From: an uncultured Clostridia bacterium
Lineage (GTDB): Bacteria; Bacillota; Clostridia; Christensenellales; UBA3700
Reading direction: 5' to 3'
DNA: 64,000 bases
NCBI GenBank assembly: GCA_947037025.1
Contig: CAMQSU010000002.1
Span: 45,835-109,834, forward strand
The notes below the pieces were generated by a model. That model worked only from the letters and a program-made list of their open reading frames with translations, was not told where the DNA came from and searched no databases. Positions 29,801 through 38,487 of this stretch are shown piece by piece (the stretch's first letter is position 1; each line of letters begins with the position of its first letter). The position numbers and the translations under genes are program-made.

Positions 29801-30801
29801 TTTTTGTTATCGATCATAAGGAATCTAGAATCCAAACCAGTGGCAGTATAAACACCAACTGCAGCATCAGGGATAGTAGTTGTACTGTTAGTATCAACAA
29901 TACCACGCTCTAAGTGATCTGAACCAGTAGGAGCAGTCTCACCATCAGCGCCGACACTTGAAACTCCTGACCATTTACGAGTAGAGTAAGGGTTTTCGCT
30001 ACCAGAGATATTCTCAAAAGAAGCATCGCCATATAGTAGGCTAGCTTTCAATGATTGATTAGACTCGTTAGCAGCAGCAAACTCCTTGCTTTCGATTTCA
30101 GTTACAAGGATATTATCAACGAACATATAGCCTTCAGAAAGCTTATCGTCATTTTGACCTAATAATCCATTAGATGCAACCATAGTAAGCGAATTGCTAG
30201 AAATTTGAGAAGTCTCAATAAAAGCAGAGTAAGTTGTCCACTCGCCATTAGTATTGATATTATCAAACTCTAACATAGTATCGCCATTGATAGCAACGTA
30301 ACCGCCATGGCTCTCTTCAGTCATGTTAATAGTTTTTACAGAAAATACAATCTTAAAATAACTATTAGAATCTAAAGAGAAACTGTTAGAAGTATACTTG
30401 TATGAGTTAAGGACTTTGTTGTAAATCATAAGGACATTACTATCCTCGCTACCAACAGCGCCTGGGTTAGGAATACGATCCCAATGTTTTTTAGTACTTT
30501 CGTAAACATCAGTGTTCGTATCAACGACACCACTAACTAAAGACTTTGAGTCAACTGCTGTCTCATTGTCAGATGCAGTGCTACCAGCGCTACTGCTCCA
30601 GTTAGTAGGAGACATTGGCGAAACATCCTCAGTAGAAGAAGTGTTCGCAAAGTTACCATTAGAGATGTACTTGCCAGTGTCTGACACCTGATCTTTGTCA
30701 TCCGTGTTAACAGGAGCGCAGGCAATTAGCCCGAACGCCATAGTAACGCAGAGTGCAACGATCAAAAGTACGGTTATTAGTTTTTTGTTAATTTTTTTCA
30801 T
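26887..30801 (-). CDS. Very large surface lipoprotein with repeated beta-sandwich modules and C-terminal membrane anchor
   Basis: 1,304 residues. Signal peptide with lipobox LIAC, so Cys28 is the likely lipidated residue. The exported part contains about five repeats of a 200-240-residue module, each with an opening block (for example NGNFANTSS, DASFENISG, NNEFDN), a segment like NVLMIYN, a YYKLTM/YEVSLWV strand, a GEWTEFSIYI strand and a closing FVDNILVTEI/FFDEITVTPI strand. This resembles CBM4/9-type jelly-roll carbohydrate-binding modules. A C-terminal transmembrane helix (about 1238-1260) and a basic, polar cytoplasmic tail follow. No catalytic domain is seen. ATG 30801 has AGGTGG at good spacing; the longer frame to 30861 lacks a ribosome site. 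Glycan or mucin binding is a family-based inference. Confidence 0.88.
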   Translation of the reverse strand: MKKINKKLITVLLIVALCVTMAFGLIACAPVNTDDKDQVSDTGKYISNGNFANTSSTEDVSPMSPTNWSSSAGSTASDNETAVDSKSLVSGVVDTNTDVYESTKKHWDRIPNPGAVGSEDSNVLMIYNKVLNSYKYTSNSFSLDSNSYFKIVFSVKTINMTEESHGGYVAINGDTMLEFDNINTNGEWTTYSAFIETSQISSNSLTMVASNGLLGQNDDKLSEGYMFVDNILVTEIESKEFAAANESNQSLKASLLYGDASFENISGSENPYSTRKWSGVSSVGADGETAPTGSDHLERGIVDTNSTTTIPDAAVGVYTATGLDSRFLMIDNKKPTAYGYRSDSKIRFNAASDSYYKLTMKILTKDFEKADTGAYIKITTTTEKDEDPIIMYNNLRSTKDGEWTEFSIYIKPDANRNKDLYLEVGLGTGGKNDKDKLVQGTAFFDEITVTPIKGASADAEYAAASDTQKADLASEVRTTILTDENKAGSYSHIDYKDSGLALADRGSMVNVAANETGWETSKYGAYPGVPYDTIAELLVLNNQISTMTSIRYTGHANVAANHFYRLSMWVKTDIVNKNQGVTVQLYEKADGSILPTPNDEMLTSIDNFNTRNISDSVAGANSGYTELVFLVEGDYFDPSDLYFQFVLGSGTQLSGDTHVKGSAFISGVTMVPMDYADYNSESGDFVKKHSMRESGGSISNNEFDNIDIASTEKNYNLINKGKGPVTDGKPTDIKFDEKDFLDTNPDGLFGLPKSWTFTSSDELDRLNAGIYNIGDPTLINGNPTQIPHTKQTQNLFGANIPADLYAGMSDALKLENRNVLAISNTGEILNDPDENEEGDAWGFTSPSVSLDKNQYYEISVWAYVPKGNASITLKSSSKNELQTFALDEITTGQWTEYKFFVETGFDSFSTYLELAINPNENIDKKSTALFDIPTITKIGEKEYEQGMVDIKDETAFPTMQSITFTTTTFDNTTKSEEDYTLDSPVNWSGSHKDSDSPEGKNKSIAGVFNRDHSNRNWFGGADTDTEDISEAELFEIMNSVPNLNGTGVEGEDNENILVINNHEKSEYTYTTNLGNSLVGESFYEVSLWVRTFNLSEGATASVNLKLHNSNYEFSLNEDKGIKVAHDEWVKYSYYIMTDENADIDDVDLSIQLGDEGEDNYVSGFVFADNITITKMDAEVDGVKMDQDKFNAMFPVADFTEGTYNTEVTKNTHRAHFTEADVKKQPDPAVDDTDPLIWLYITSGILGGLLIITMIVLLFRKFKILERLFPKKDVTAKGKEAYNRDTADTGKSTTSSKDINQKDRE

Positions 30802-30963
30802 TTTACCACCTTTTATCCAATATATTAATTTACATAATAAATCTATAATATTATATCGCATAACACAAAATAATGCAATGGTTTAAAGCAATATTTTTAA
30901 TTATTACAAATAAATAATTATAATACATACTATTACTATATAATTAACATACTAATACTATAT

Positions 30964-31350
30964 ATGGAGAAGATTAAAAAAGCGAAATTTAAAGAAATCG
31001 TAAAAAAAGTTGTAGTTGTCATCTTGGGTGGCATGGTCGGATTAGTAAGCGGTCTACTTGGTGGAGGTGGCGGAACTCTTGTTGTGCCAACATATCAGTC
31101 GCTTTTAGGAATGGAAGCAAAAAAAGCACATGCGACAGCGATAGCTACAATACTTCCGCTATGTATAGTGTCAAGTATAATATATCTTCTTCGCGGCGGA
31201 TATGACTATACGCAAATGGGCGTTATTAGCGGCGGAGTGGTAATAGGTGGATTGATAGGCTCGGTGCTGCTGAAAAAATTGAGCAACACGAAAATATCGC
31301 TAGTGTTCTATATAATCATGCTTTATGCAGGAATCAAAACTGTAATTTAA
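30964..31350 (+). CDS. Half-size TauE/SafE-family permease subunit (first copy)
   Basis: 128 residues, about half of a normal TauE/SafE sulfite or organosulfonate exporter. The hallmark GLVSGLLGGGGGTLVVPTY is present, followed by AHATAIATILPLC and three to four membrane helices. A second half-size gene lies 500 bases downstream on the same strand, so the two may form a heteromeric carrier. A TATAAT at 30940-30945 is close to the ATG, and no good ribosome site is seen, suggesting a very short leader. Substrate unknown. Confidence 0.82.
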   Translation: MEKIKKAKFKEIVKKVVVVILGGMVGLVSGLLGGGGGTLVVPTYQSLLGMEAKKAHATAIATILPLCIVSSIIYLLRGGYDYTQMGVISGGVVIGGLIGSVLLKKLSNTKISLVFYIIMLYAGIKTVI

Positions 31351-31850
31351 TCTACCTAATGAAATGTAAGTGAAAATTTGCAGCCAAAATAAAAATCAGT
31401 TATGTATAAAGCAAGCAAAACAATTGACAATTGCGAGCCTTCACAAAAAATATGTATGTATAAAGCAAGGCAATTAATTGCCGACTTTGTACTTGATAAA
31501 AAGCAATTATGTAGCCAACTAAAGCACTTGCTTGGCAAATTCAAACCTTAATAAAAGCAAAATATATCACTCAGTTAGCAGTTAAATTGCTATAGAGTTA
31601 AGCACGCAATCGTGACATGTTTCATATGCAAATACCGTCATGAAAAACTAGCGAATAGACAGGTAAAAACAAGCAAAAATAGGCAAAAAAGAGCAGTATT
31701 TGGCGCATAAAACAGCTCGAATTACTAAAGCCGAGCATAATTAAGTGGTATAATCAAAATACATAATTATGCAATGGTTATCAGTGGTTTTTTAGATAAA
31801 ATTACGCAAAAAATTGATAAGTTTAGCGGACTATCAGGAGGAATAAAAGT
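31351..31850. other. 500-base spacer without recognisable gene
   Basis: AT-rich spacer between the two half-size TauE/SafE genes. It holds two imperfect copies of TATGTATAAAGCAAG near 31402 and 31453 and a TATAAT-like box near 31748 ahead of the second gene. No ORF with a ribosome site was found. Confidence 0.5.
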
Positions 31851-32303
31851 ATGGAATGGTTAATACTAATAATAGTCGGACTGTTTGGAGGAATTGTGGG
31901 CGGCATGGGAATGGGCGGAGGAACTTTGCTTATACCGATAATGACACTATATCTAGAAATTCCGCAGCTAGAAGCGCAAATGATAAATTTAGTTGCGTTT
32001 ATTCCTATGGCTGCAGTATCACTAATTATACACTTCAAAAATAAACTGGTCGACACAAAAAAAATATGGTATGTATTGCCGTCGGCGTTAATATTTGCAG
32101 TGATAGGCGCATTGATGTCAGCAAAGGTTGATAAGGAAGTTTTGCGTGCCATGTTTGGTTCATTTATGATAATAATAAGCATAATGTTTCTACTCAAAAT
32201 GGCAGTTGAAACAACTATTAAAAGTATAAATTTCAGAAACTCACCAAATTTATTAAAGAAAACGACATATTATGTCAAAATATTTACCTCTAATATAAAA
32301 TGA
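31851..32303 (+). CDS. Half-size TauE/SafE-family permease subunit (second copy)
   Basis: 150 residues. N-terminal hallmark GLFGGIVGGMGMGGGTLLIP, then LEAQMINLVAFIPMAAVSLI and four membrane helices, with a basic C-terminal tail. AGGAGG (31836-31841) precedes ATG 31851. It diverges strongly from the first copy, as expected if the two were complementary halves rather than a recent duplication. Substrate (sulfite, sulfonate or other anion) cannot be read from the sequence. Confidence 0.85.
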   Translation: MEWLILIIVGLFGGIVGGMGMGGGTLLIPIMTLYLEIPQLEAQMINLVAFIPMAAVSLIIHFKNKLVDTKKIWYVLPSALIFAVIGALMSAKVDKEVLRAMFGSFMIIISIMFLLKMAVETTIKSINFRNSPNLLKKTTYYVKIFTSNIK

Positions 32304-32413
32304 TTGTAAAGTTTGAATACTTGTGTAGATTTATTTATAAAACTATGCTATAATAATAATGATTTGACATCGTATGTATAAAATTAGAACAAAAATTGAA
32401 GGAATGGTGAAGT

Positions 32414-33928
32414 ATGGAAAAGATTGCAATAATAGACTTAGGTTCAAACTCGGCACGATTAGTGCTTGTCAATATTTTAGAAGGCGGATATTTCGCAGTA
32501 TTTGACGAACTTAAAGAGTCTGTTAGACTAGCTCAAGATATGCAGGAAGATAGTCTTTTGACTCCAAATAGAGTTGAGCAGACAATCAGGACACTGCAAA
32601 TGTTTAGGCGACTATGCGACTCTAATAAAGTCGACAAAATATATGCATATGCTACTGCAGCAGTCAGAAATGCGAAAAATCAATTAAGTTTTTTGGCGGA
32701 AGTTCAGTCAAAATGCGGTTTTAAGCTAGAAGTATTAGAAGATGACAGCGAAGCTCAGTTAGTGTATCAAGGTGTCATAAATAGCATGGATATTCCTAAA
32801 GGATTAATCATGGATATTGGCGGAGGCAGCACTCAATTTATATACTACAACAGAAAAAATTTATTAGGTCATGCAACAATTCCATTTGGTGCATTGACAT
32901 TGACTGAAAAATTCCGTGATGATAGTCTGCGTCCACAAGAGAGAGCGGACAAAATAAAAGAGTTTTTCATATCAGAGCTTGAAAAGATTGAGTTCCTAAA
33001 AGAGCTTGACCCAGAAACGAAATTAATCGGAGTTGGCGGATCATTCCGCAACTTAGGTAAAATAAGTAGAATGTTCAAAAAGTACCCATTAGATATGACT
33101 CATAACTATCCTGTATCAAGTAGTGAGTTTGCAAGCATATACAACAATATGAAAATGCTTGATCTTGACAAAACTATGAAGATTAAAGGGCTTTCTAGTG
33201 TTAGAGCGGATATATTCCCTTCAGCATTATCAGCAATTAGTGCAGTGTTAGAAACTCTAGAGTTAGAGTTTTTAGTAGTATCAGGCAGCGGACTTAGAGA
33301 AGGAACAATGTTCAAATATTCAGTTCCATCGACTAATGATAAGCCAATTACTGATGTTTTAGGGCATAGTATATACACAACACTTAACTTCTATCATGAA
33401 AATATTAAGCATGCGGAGCAAGTTTATCTATTATCAACGCAATTGTTTAAACAATTGAGAGTGTTGCATAAATTACCGCGTCCATATGTGAAAGTTCTTA
33501 GAGTTGCAGCAATGTTGCACGATACTGGCAATAAAGTAAAGTATTACAATCATCATAAGCATAGTGCATATATCATTCTTAATAGTAATTTATACGGAAT
33601 CACGCATAAAGACCTGATTATGAGTGCAATGGTAGCGAGTATGCACAGAAAAGGTGAGTTAGATGCTAATTTATTCCTTAAATTCCGTGATATGTTCACT
33701 GAAGAAGATGTACAAGCAGTCATGAAACTAGGCATAATCGTAAGAATTGCTGAAAGTTTAGACAGAAGTATGTCAAGTGTAATAACTGATATAGTTTGCG
33801 ACGTGTTAGGTGATAGTGTTATCATGAAAACAGATAGTATCAGCGATTGTTCTCTAGAAATTAAGGATGCACTTACTGCAACTGCATCATTTAAGAAGCA
33901 TTTCAAGAAGAATTTGCAAATATTATAA
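32414..33928 (+). CDS. ppx: Ppx/GppA-family exopolyphosphatase/pppGpp phosphatase
   Basis: 504 residues. N-terminal actin/ASKHA-fold Ppx-GppA domain: IAIIDLGSNSARLVL, YATAAVRNAKN, catalytic-region LEVLEDDSEAQLVYQGV and phosphate-binding MDIGGGSTQF. The C-terminal half (about 310-504) is an HD-like domain (AAMLHDTGNKVKYYNHHKHS), as in longer Ppx proteins. Such enzymes degrade inorganic polyphosphate and/or pppGpp; which substrate dominates cannot be told. It starts at ATG 32414, about 10 bases after GAAGGA, and ends at a strong terminator. No ppk is in the window. Confidence 0.93.
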   Translation: MEKIAIIDLGSNSARLVLVNILEGGYFAVFDELKESVRLAQDMQEDSLLTPNRVEQTIRTLQMFRRLCDSNKVDKIYAYATAAVRNAKNQLSFLAEVQSKCGFKLEVLEDDSEAQLVYQGVINSMDIPKGLIMDIGGGSTQFIYYNRKNLLGHATIPFGALTLTEKFRDDSLRPQERADKIKEFFISELEKIEFLKELDPETKLIGVGGSFRNLGKISRMFKKYPLDMTHNYPVSSSEFASIYNNMKMLDLDKTMKIKGLSSVRADIFPSALSAISAVLETLELEFLVVSGSGLREGTMFKYSVPSTNDKPITDVLGHSIYTTLNFYHENIKHAEQVYLLSTQLFKQLRVLHKLPRPYVKVLRVAAMLHDTGNKVKYYNHHKHSAYIILNSNLYGITHKDLIMSAMVASMHRKGELDANLFLKFRDMFTEEDVQAVMKLGIIVRIAESLDRSMSSVITDIVCDVLGDSVIMKTDSISDCSLEIKDALTATASFKKHFKKNLQIL

Positions 33929-33948
33929 AAATTTAATTTAAAATGAAA

Positions 33949-33988
33949 AAAGAGCGAACTCTGTATAAAAGTTCGCTCTTTCTTTTTG
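33949..33988 (+). terminator. ppx terminator
   Basis: 12-bp stem AAAGAGCGAACT/AGTTCGCTCTTT, 9-base loop, T-rich tail. Confidence 0.9.
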
Positions 33989-34180
33989 CCGTTTTTCTTA
34001 TTTGTTAATCAATAATATAAAAATGATATGTTTAGCATTAGTATAAATGAACATTGTTTAGCTATAATATATTACATTTATTAAACATAAATAAACACCA
34101 GATTTCAATAGTAGTAAGTATTAATTTGATAGTAGTTAAGTATTTTATCTGAAGTGGTGTGTATTTTGCTGTAGTGTTAA

Positions 34181-34999
34181 TTAAATTACATTAGATTTAG
34201 ACTTTTTATCTACTAGATACTGCAATACAAGCTTTAATTTGTCAGGTGGGAGTTGAGTAATGAGTGTGCAATCATTTTCAGGTTTGGCTAACTTAGATAA
34301 ATCATCAACAATCGTAGGTTTAGTATTATGAATATCACCCTCAATAATTGTATCAATTCCCACATGTTTTTCATTGTTATTTGCATGTTTATCAGTTGTT
34401 TTTTCACTGTTTATTTGTTTGTTTGCGTAATTGATGTATGAACTTTTGTCTATATCATCAATAACTGGTGTATGTGTATATTTGTCTAATCTAATCTCAT
34501 TAATATCGTTATTATTGAGTGAATCTCTTTCAAACTGTTGTTTATTATCGTAATTTTGACTAATTATGTTATTATTTTGCATTATTAAATTGGCTTTTGC
34601 TGTAATTTTATTTGTTGATATTTTACTTACAGTAACTCCGCTAGGAGAAAGTGATATTTTGCCGCAAGATGTATTTATTGATGTTAGCTTGTTGTATAAT
34701 ATATCACTTTCACACTCGCCAGTAAGCAAATATACCATATCATATTTATCGTTTGATGCAAGTTTTATTGTATCTAATGCTTGCTCTAAGTCTACAACAA
34801 CACGTTTATGACTTCCCGTATATGCATGTGTTTGCTCGCAGTATTTGCCCGTGATATACGTATGTTTTTTAGCAATATAATTATATATATGTACGTGGCA
34901 AATTCCGTTATATTTAGTGAGTTTTGCAAGTAGATTATTGTACATTTGCTCGGTTATTCTTGTGCAGTTCATGTCACATGATATTAATATCTTCCCCAA
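34181..34999 (-). CDS. NYN/PIN-like domain protein with long variable tail
   Basis: 272 residues from TTG 34999. Residues about 1-130 resemble a NYN (LabA-type, PIN-fold) domain: KILISCDMNC at the first strand, DLEQALDTIK in the middle and KYDMVYLLTGECESDILYNKL at the third conserved position. In the usual pattern these hold Asp residues that bind metal for RNA cleavage; here the match is partial (LTGECESD instead of the usual SGDSDF). Residues about 140-250 are Asn/Lys/Asp-rich and probably disordered. GGGAGG upstream fits the TTG start. The gene begins 20 bases after ogg, so they are probably one transcript. Function is inferred only at fold level. Confidence 0.65.
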   Translation of the reverse strand: MGKILISCDMNCTRITEQMYNNLLAKLTKYNGICHVHIYNYIAKKHTYITGKYCEQTHAYTGSHKRVVVDLEQALDTIKLASNDKYDMVYLLTGECESDILYNKLTSINTSCGKISLSPSGVTVSKISTNKITAKANLIMQNNNIISQNYDNKQQFERDSLNNNDINEIRLDKYTHTPVIDDIDKSSYINYANKQINSEKTTDKHANNNEKHVGIDTIIEGDIHNTKPTIVDDLSKLAKPENDCTLITQLPPDKLKLVLQYLVDKKSKSNVI

Positions 35000-35018
35000 A
35001 ATAACCTCCCAGTAATTA

Positions 35019-35816
35019 CTATTTTTCTTCTCTTTTATTATAAAATAAATATTGTTGAGCATATCCCGATAAGTCGCCATATAAGTCAATTAACTTACTT
35101 CTCATAACTTTAGGTGATAAATCATCACCAAATATGTCATTATATACCTTTTTGATCCAAGTATCCACAGGAAACACATCCATTTTGTAGTAGCCAAATA
35201 ACAGTATGCAATCTGCAACTTTAGCACCAACTCCAGTCAGAGTATCAGTTAAATATTTGTTTGCGCTCCCGCCGTCTAATGATAGAGGAATATTATAGTC
35301 AAAACCTCCGCCATCAATTGTTCGTGAAGTATTGTATAGGTATCTTGCGCGGTACCCAAGCCCAGTGCTTTTTAGCTGATCTAAACTAAGCTCAGTAAGC
35401 TCCTTTGCACTTGGGAAATGATCGCCAGTGCATAGCTTTTCTATTATCCCTTTAATTCTTGGAATATTATTGTTTGCTGATATTATAAAACTTATAATCA
35501 TCTCATAAGTATTTTGCTTCAATATCCTGATTCCGCTACCAAAGTTTATTGCCTCACGCATAAGCGGCATATCGGCAAGTTGTCTTTTAATTTCAGTGTA
35601 ATCAGTGTCTAGGTCAAAGTAATTATGGAAATAGTCTTTATCTTCGCTTTCAATAACTATTTCAGTGCTATTTCGGTTAAATAATATAGCTTTTTTGTCC
35701 ATACTATGTACTACCGCATGATTATCGCAAAGTTCATACCTGAAAATTTGTCCACAAGTTAAAATATCTTTAATATTAAAGTCTTTGCTTGATACTATTA
35801 TATCGTCTGATCGCAT
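35019..35816 (-). CDS. ogg: OGG1-family 8-oxoguanine DNA glycosylase/lyase
   Basis: 265 residues. N-terminal OGG_N-like domain (GQIFRYELCDNHAVV) and a helix-hairpin-helix/GPD domain with GVGAKVADCILLFGYYKMDVFPVDTWIKK split over residues 195-223; catalytic Lys199 and Asp218 match the bifunctional OGG mechanism. Unlike EndoIII/MutY there is no C-terminal [4Fe-4S] Cys set. It removes oxidised guanine from DNA. ATG 35816 has AGAGGTG at good spacing. It is followed by the NYN-like gene 20 bases later. Confidence 0.93.
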   Translation of the reverse strand: MRSDDIIVSSKDFNIKDILTCGQIFRYELCDNHAVVHSMDKKAILFNRNSTEIVIESEDKDYFHNYFDLDTDYTEIKRQLADMPLMREAINFGSGIRILKQNTYEMIISFIISANNNIPRIKGIIEKLCTGDHFPSAKELTELSLDQLKSTGLGYRARYLYNTSRTIDGGGFDYNIPLSLDGGSANKYLTDTLTGVGAKVADCILLFGYYKMDVFPVDTWIKKVYNDIFGDDLSPKVMRSKLIDLYGDLSGYAQQYLFYNKREEK

Positions 35817-35980
35817 TTGAGCACCTCTATTTTTGTCGTATTTGTGTTATATAAGCTGTTATTTTGTCTAAAGTGATTCTAACGTAGTATTGCCACTTAT
35901 TAACATATAATACTACATTTTTTAATAATAAGCAATTGTATTCACTTGACATTCATATAATATAGTGGTAAATTTGAGGT

Positions 35981-37582
35981 ATGAATGAAGAAGTAGAGAT
36001 AAAAAATAAACTTGGTACTATGCCAATACCGAAGCTGTTGCTGACTATGTCCATACCAGCAATATTTTCAATGCTAGTACTATCACTATATAATGTAGTT
36101 GATAGTATGTATATAGCAAAAGTAAGCGGCGCTGCACTTGATGCGCTAGCTTTTGCATTCCCAATGCAGACTATCATGCTTGCTTGTGCTGTTGGTCTTG
36201 GCGTAGGTGCTAACTCGATAATAGCAAAAAAGCTTGGTGAGGGAAATAAACATGGCGCTAATGTCACCGCAAAAACAGGACTTATAATAAGCGTTATTGT
36301 AGCAGCTATTTTCATGATATTAGGTACATTTTTGCCTAAATTATTCATGCAATCATTTACAGATAACCCTGAAATCATCAAAATGGGCACGCAATATTTA
36401 ACAGTCTGTATGATAGGTTGCTTCGGTATGTTTATCGAAATTCTTATTGCAAAGTCATTTCAGGCAACTGGAAACATGATTGTCCCTATGATATCTCAGC
36501 TAATAGGTGCTATTATTAACATAGCGCTTGATCCTTTATTTATATTCGTATTTGATATGGGTGTAATCGGTGCGGGTGTTGCGACTATTATCGGTCAGAT
36601 TGCAGCAATGAGTTTTATGATAATTATTGCAACCAAGCGTAGGCATGTTATTGATTTTTTCTTCAAAAAATATAAATTCCAAAAACAAGATGTTGGCGAA
36701 ATAATCAAAATGGGTATGCCGGTTATGGTTATGAACTCTATTGCGGCAGTAGTTATTATTATAATGAATATTATACTTGTAGATTTTCACGAAAAAGCCC
36801 CAACTGCTTTAGGCATATACTTCAAGTTGCAAAGTTTCATTTTTATGCCTGTGTTTGGAATGATGCAGGGTACGTTACCGATAATGTCATTTAATTACGG
36901 TGCAAATAACATTGCAAGGTACAAAAAAACTTACATTCTATCCCTCATAACGGCAATTGCTGTCATGGCAATTGGTCTGATTGTGTTTCAGTTCGGCACG
37001 GAATTTTTGATGGGGATTTTCTCTAATAATAATGACCCCGATCAGATACTAGAATATAAAGAGCTGCTCAAAGTAGGAATTGTATGCTTGCAAATGATTT
37101 CATGGAGCTTTTTGCCAGCAGCATTTAATATCGTTTGCACAACAGGATTTCAGTCAATCGGCAAAAGTTTTATGTCGCTTATGATGTCATTATTAAGACA
37201 ATTAGTAATCTTGATACCTATGGCTATTCTTTTAGGTTACTTGTATGACTTAAAATGGCTTTGGTTCGCGTTTACGGTAGCGGAGCTTTCATCACTTATT
37301 TTATTTACACCCTATTATCTTTTCGCTTTCAGAAAAGCTTTTGCAAAAAGAGTTGGTATAATAGCTCAGATAGAAACTGAGGAAGACGTTATCGACGGTG
37401 AAGTTAGTTATCCTAGTGGCTTTGAAATTGGCGCTATCGCAAGTGATGTAATGGATGATATGGAAAATGACGATAATATTGACGCGAGCGTTGACCTATG
37501 CATGGACGGCGAAGTGATAATAGAAGATGACATCAATAAAAATATTGATTTGACATTGAAAGATACAAATAACAAAAACTGA
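35981..37582 (+). CDS. MATE-family efflux transporter with acidic C-terminal tail
   Basis: 533 residues. Twelve membrane segments of a MATE (MatE x2) carrier: GTMPIPKLLLTMSIPAIFSM, LYNVVDSMYIAKVSGAAL, GVGANSIIAKKLGEG, and the second half MPVMVMNSIAAVVI, QGTLPIMSFNYGANN. Such transporters exchange Na+ or H+ for drugs or metabolites. After the last helix (about residue 455) an unusual 75-residue tail rich in Asp/Glu follows (DVMDDMENDDNIDASVD). ATG 35981 follows TTGAGG closely; TATAAT at 35956-35961 suggests a short leader. A terminator follows at 37647. Confidence 0.92.
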   Translation: MNEEVEIKNKLGTMPIPKLLLTMSIPAIFSMLVLSLYNVVDSMYIAKVSGAALDALAFAFPMQTIMLACAVGLGVGANSIIAKKLGEGNKHGANVTAKTGLIISVIVAAIFMILGTFLPKLFMQSFTDNPEIIKMGTQYLTVCMIGCFGMFIEILIAKSFQATGNMIVPMISQLIGAIINIALDPLFIFVFDMGVIGAGVATIIGQIAAMSFMIIIATKRRHVIDFFFKKYKFQKQDVGEIIKMGMPVMVMNSIAAVVIIIMNIILVDFHEKAPTALGIYFKLQSFIFMPVFGMMQGTLPIMSFNYGANNIARYKKTYILSLITAIAVMAIGLIVFQFGTEFLMGIFSNNNDPDQILEYKELLKVGIVCLQMISWSFLPAAFNIVCTTGFQSIGKSFMSLMMSLLRQLVILIPMAILLGYLYDLKWLWFAFTVAELSSLILFTPYYLFAFRKAFAKRVGIIAQIETEEDVIDGEVSYPSGFEIGAIASDVMDDMENDDNIDASVDLCMDGEVIIEDDINKNIDLTLKDTNNKN

Positions 37583-37646
37583 GAAACATTACTATATTGT
37601 AATAATAAATTATATTTATATATATAATAATAAATATTTAAGTAAA

Positions 37647-37692
37647 AAACACCTTACATAGTTCATGATTTGAATTTATGTGAGGTGTTTTA
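37647..37692 (+). terminator. Terminator of the first MATE gene
   Basis: 14-bp stem (37647-37660 with 37677-37690) with one G-T pair, 16-base loop, T-run. Confidence 0.8.
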
Positions 37693-38228
37693 TTATATTT
37701 TTAGGTTTTTGATAGAATTGCGGCATGATTGCCAAGTAATAGGCGGATTGCTGCAACTTTCAATGATTGCTAATGGACATGAGGAGTATAGTAATGTTTC
37801 CAGTAATAGGCGGAATTTTCGCCAACTAGTAATGATTAATAATACTCGTAGTTAGTGTTGTATATTTTTGCTAATTGTTAAAGGGTGTAGTAATATTTGG
37901 CAAAGTATATTATTATCAAAAACGGTTAGCATATGAGTGCATGGTGTTGGTAGCGTTTGTTGTTATGTTTGCGCCCTGATAAGGCATTTAATATAGTCCG
38001 CAAAAATGCATTTTTATGAGTGATAAATTAATTACTATAAATTATATTTGCAAAGTTAGCGGTAGGTGCAATTATATAATGCTATCGGTATATATTAGCA
38101 GTCAAAGTGGATTATTTATCCATTATAGTTATATTCAATTTTGGGCAATTCAACTAGATTAGTTTAGTGCTTTGCAACTAGGTTCTTTAGTATTTGCTTA
38201 TGTTTGATTATAATGATAGTGGTGAATA
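37693..38228. other. Intergenic stretch without recognisable gene
   Basis: AT-rich sequence. AGTAATAGGCGGA occurs twice (near 37736 and 37803) about 67 bases apart with further similarity around it. No ORF with a ribosome site was found; possibly decayed DNA. Confidence 0.5.
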
Positions 38229-38270
38229 AAATAAAAAAGCCACTCGACTACATGGTGTAGCAGAGCGGCT
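38229..38270 (-). terminator. Terminator of the Gly-Cys repeat gene
   Basis: AGCC-CTC-CTACA pairs with TGTAG-GAG-GGCT with small internal loops around a TGG loop. On the minus strand it is followed by TTTTTTATTTTATT. It lies about 210 bases beyond the stop codon. Confidence 0.75.
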
Positions 38271-38376
38271 CTTAATTGTTATTCTGTTGTGTTTTATTTA
38301 CTAATCATAAGTACTTAATCGTTAATATCGTGTTATCTTTTGTAAGACTAAATTGTTTTTATTCGAGTGAATTAAT

Positions 38377-38487
38377 TTAGATGCAGTACTTGCAACATCT
38401 GCCATACATGCTTATGCAGCATTTTGATGACACCCATATATATGGATTGATGTACTCGCCGTAGCCAGCAGCGTTATTTTTTAGCAA
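38377..38487 (-). CDS. Possible short Cys-rich ORF overlapping the end of the Gly-Cys repeat gene
   Basis: 36 codons from TTG 38487 to TAA 38377, in a different frame from the Gly-Cys gene and overlapping its last 7 bases. It would encode a peptide ending KCCISMYGRCCKYCI, five Cys in the last 14 residues. No ribosome site supports the TTG. It could be a separate small protein, or the former C-terminus of the repeat protein now out of frame. Low confidence. Confidence 0.25.
   Translation of the reverse strand: MLKNNAAGYGEYINPYIWVSSKCCISMYGRCCKYCI

Noticed and set aside
31356..31544. 62-residue minus ORF in the TauE/SafE gap
   Set aside because: No ribosome site, no promoter and no recognisable protein features.
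35946..35961. TTGACA next to TATAAT before the first MATE gene as one promoter
   Set aside because: The two boxes are only 4 bases apart, so they cannot work as a -35/-10 pair; the -10 may use another -35.
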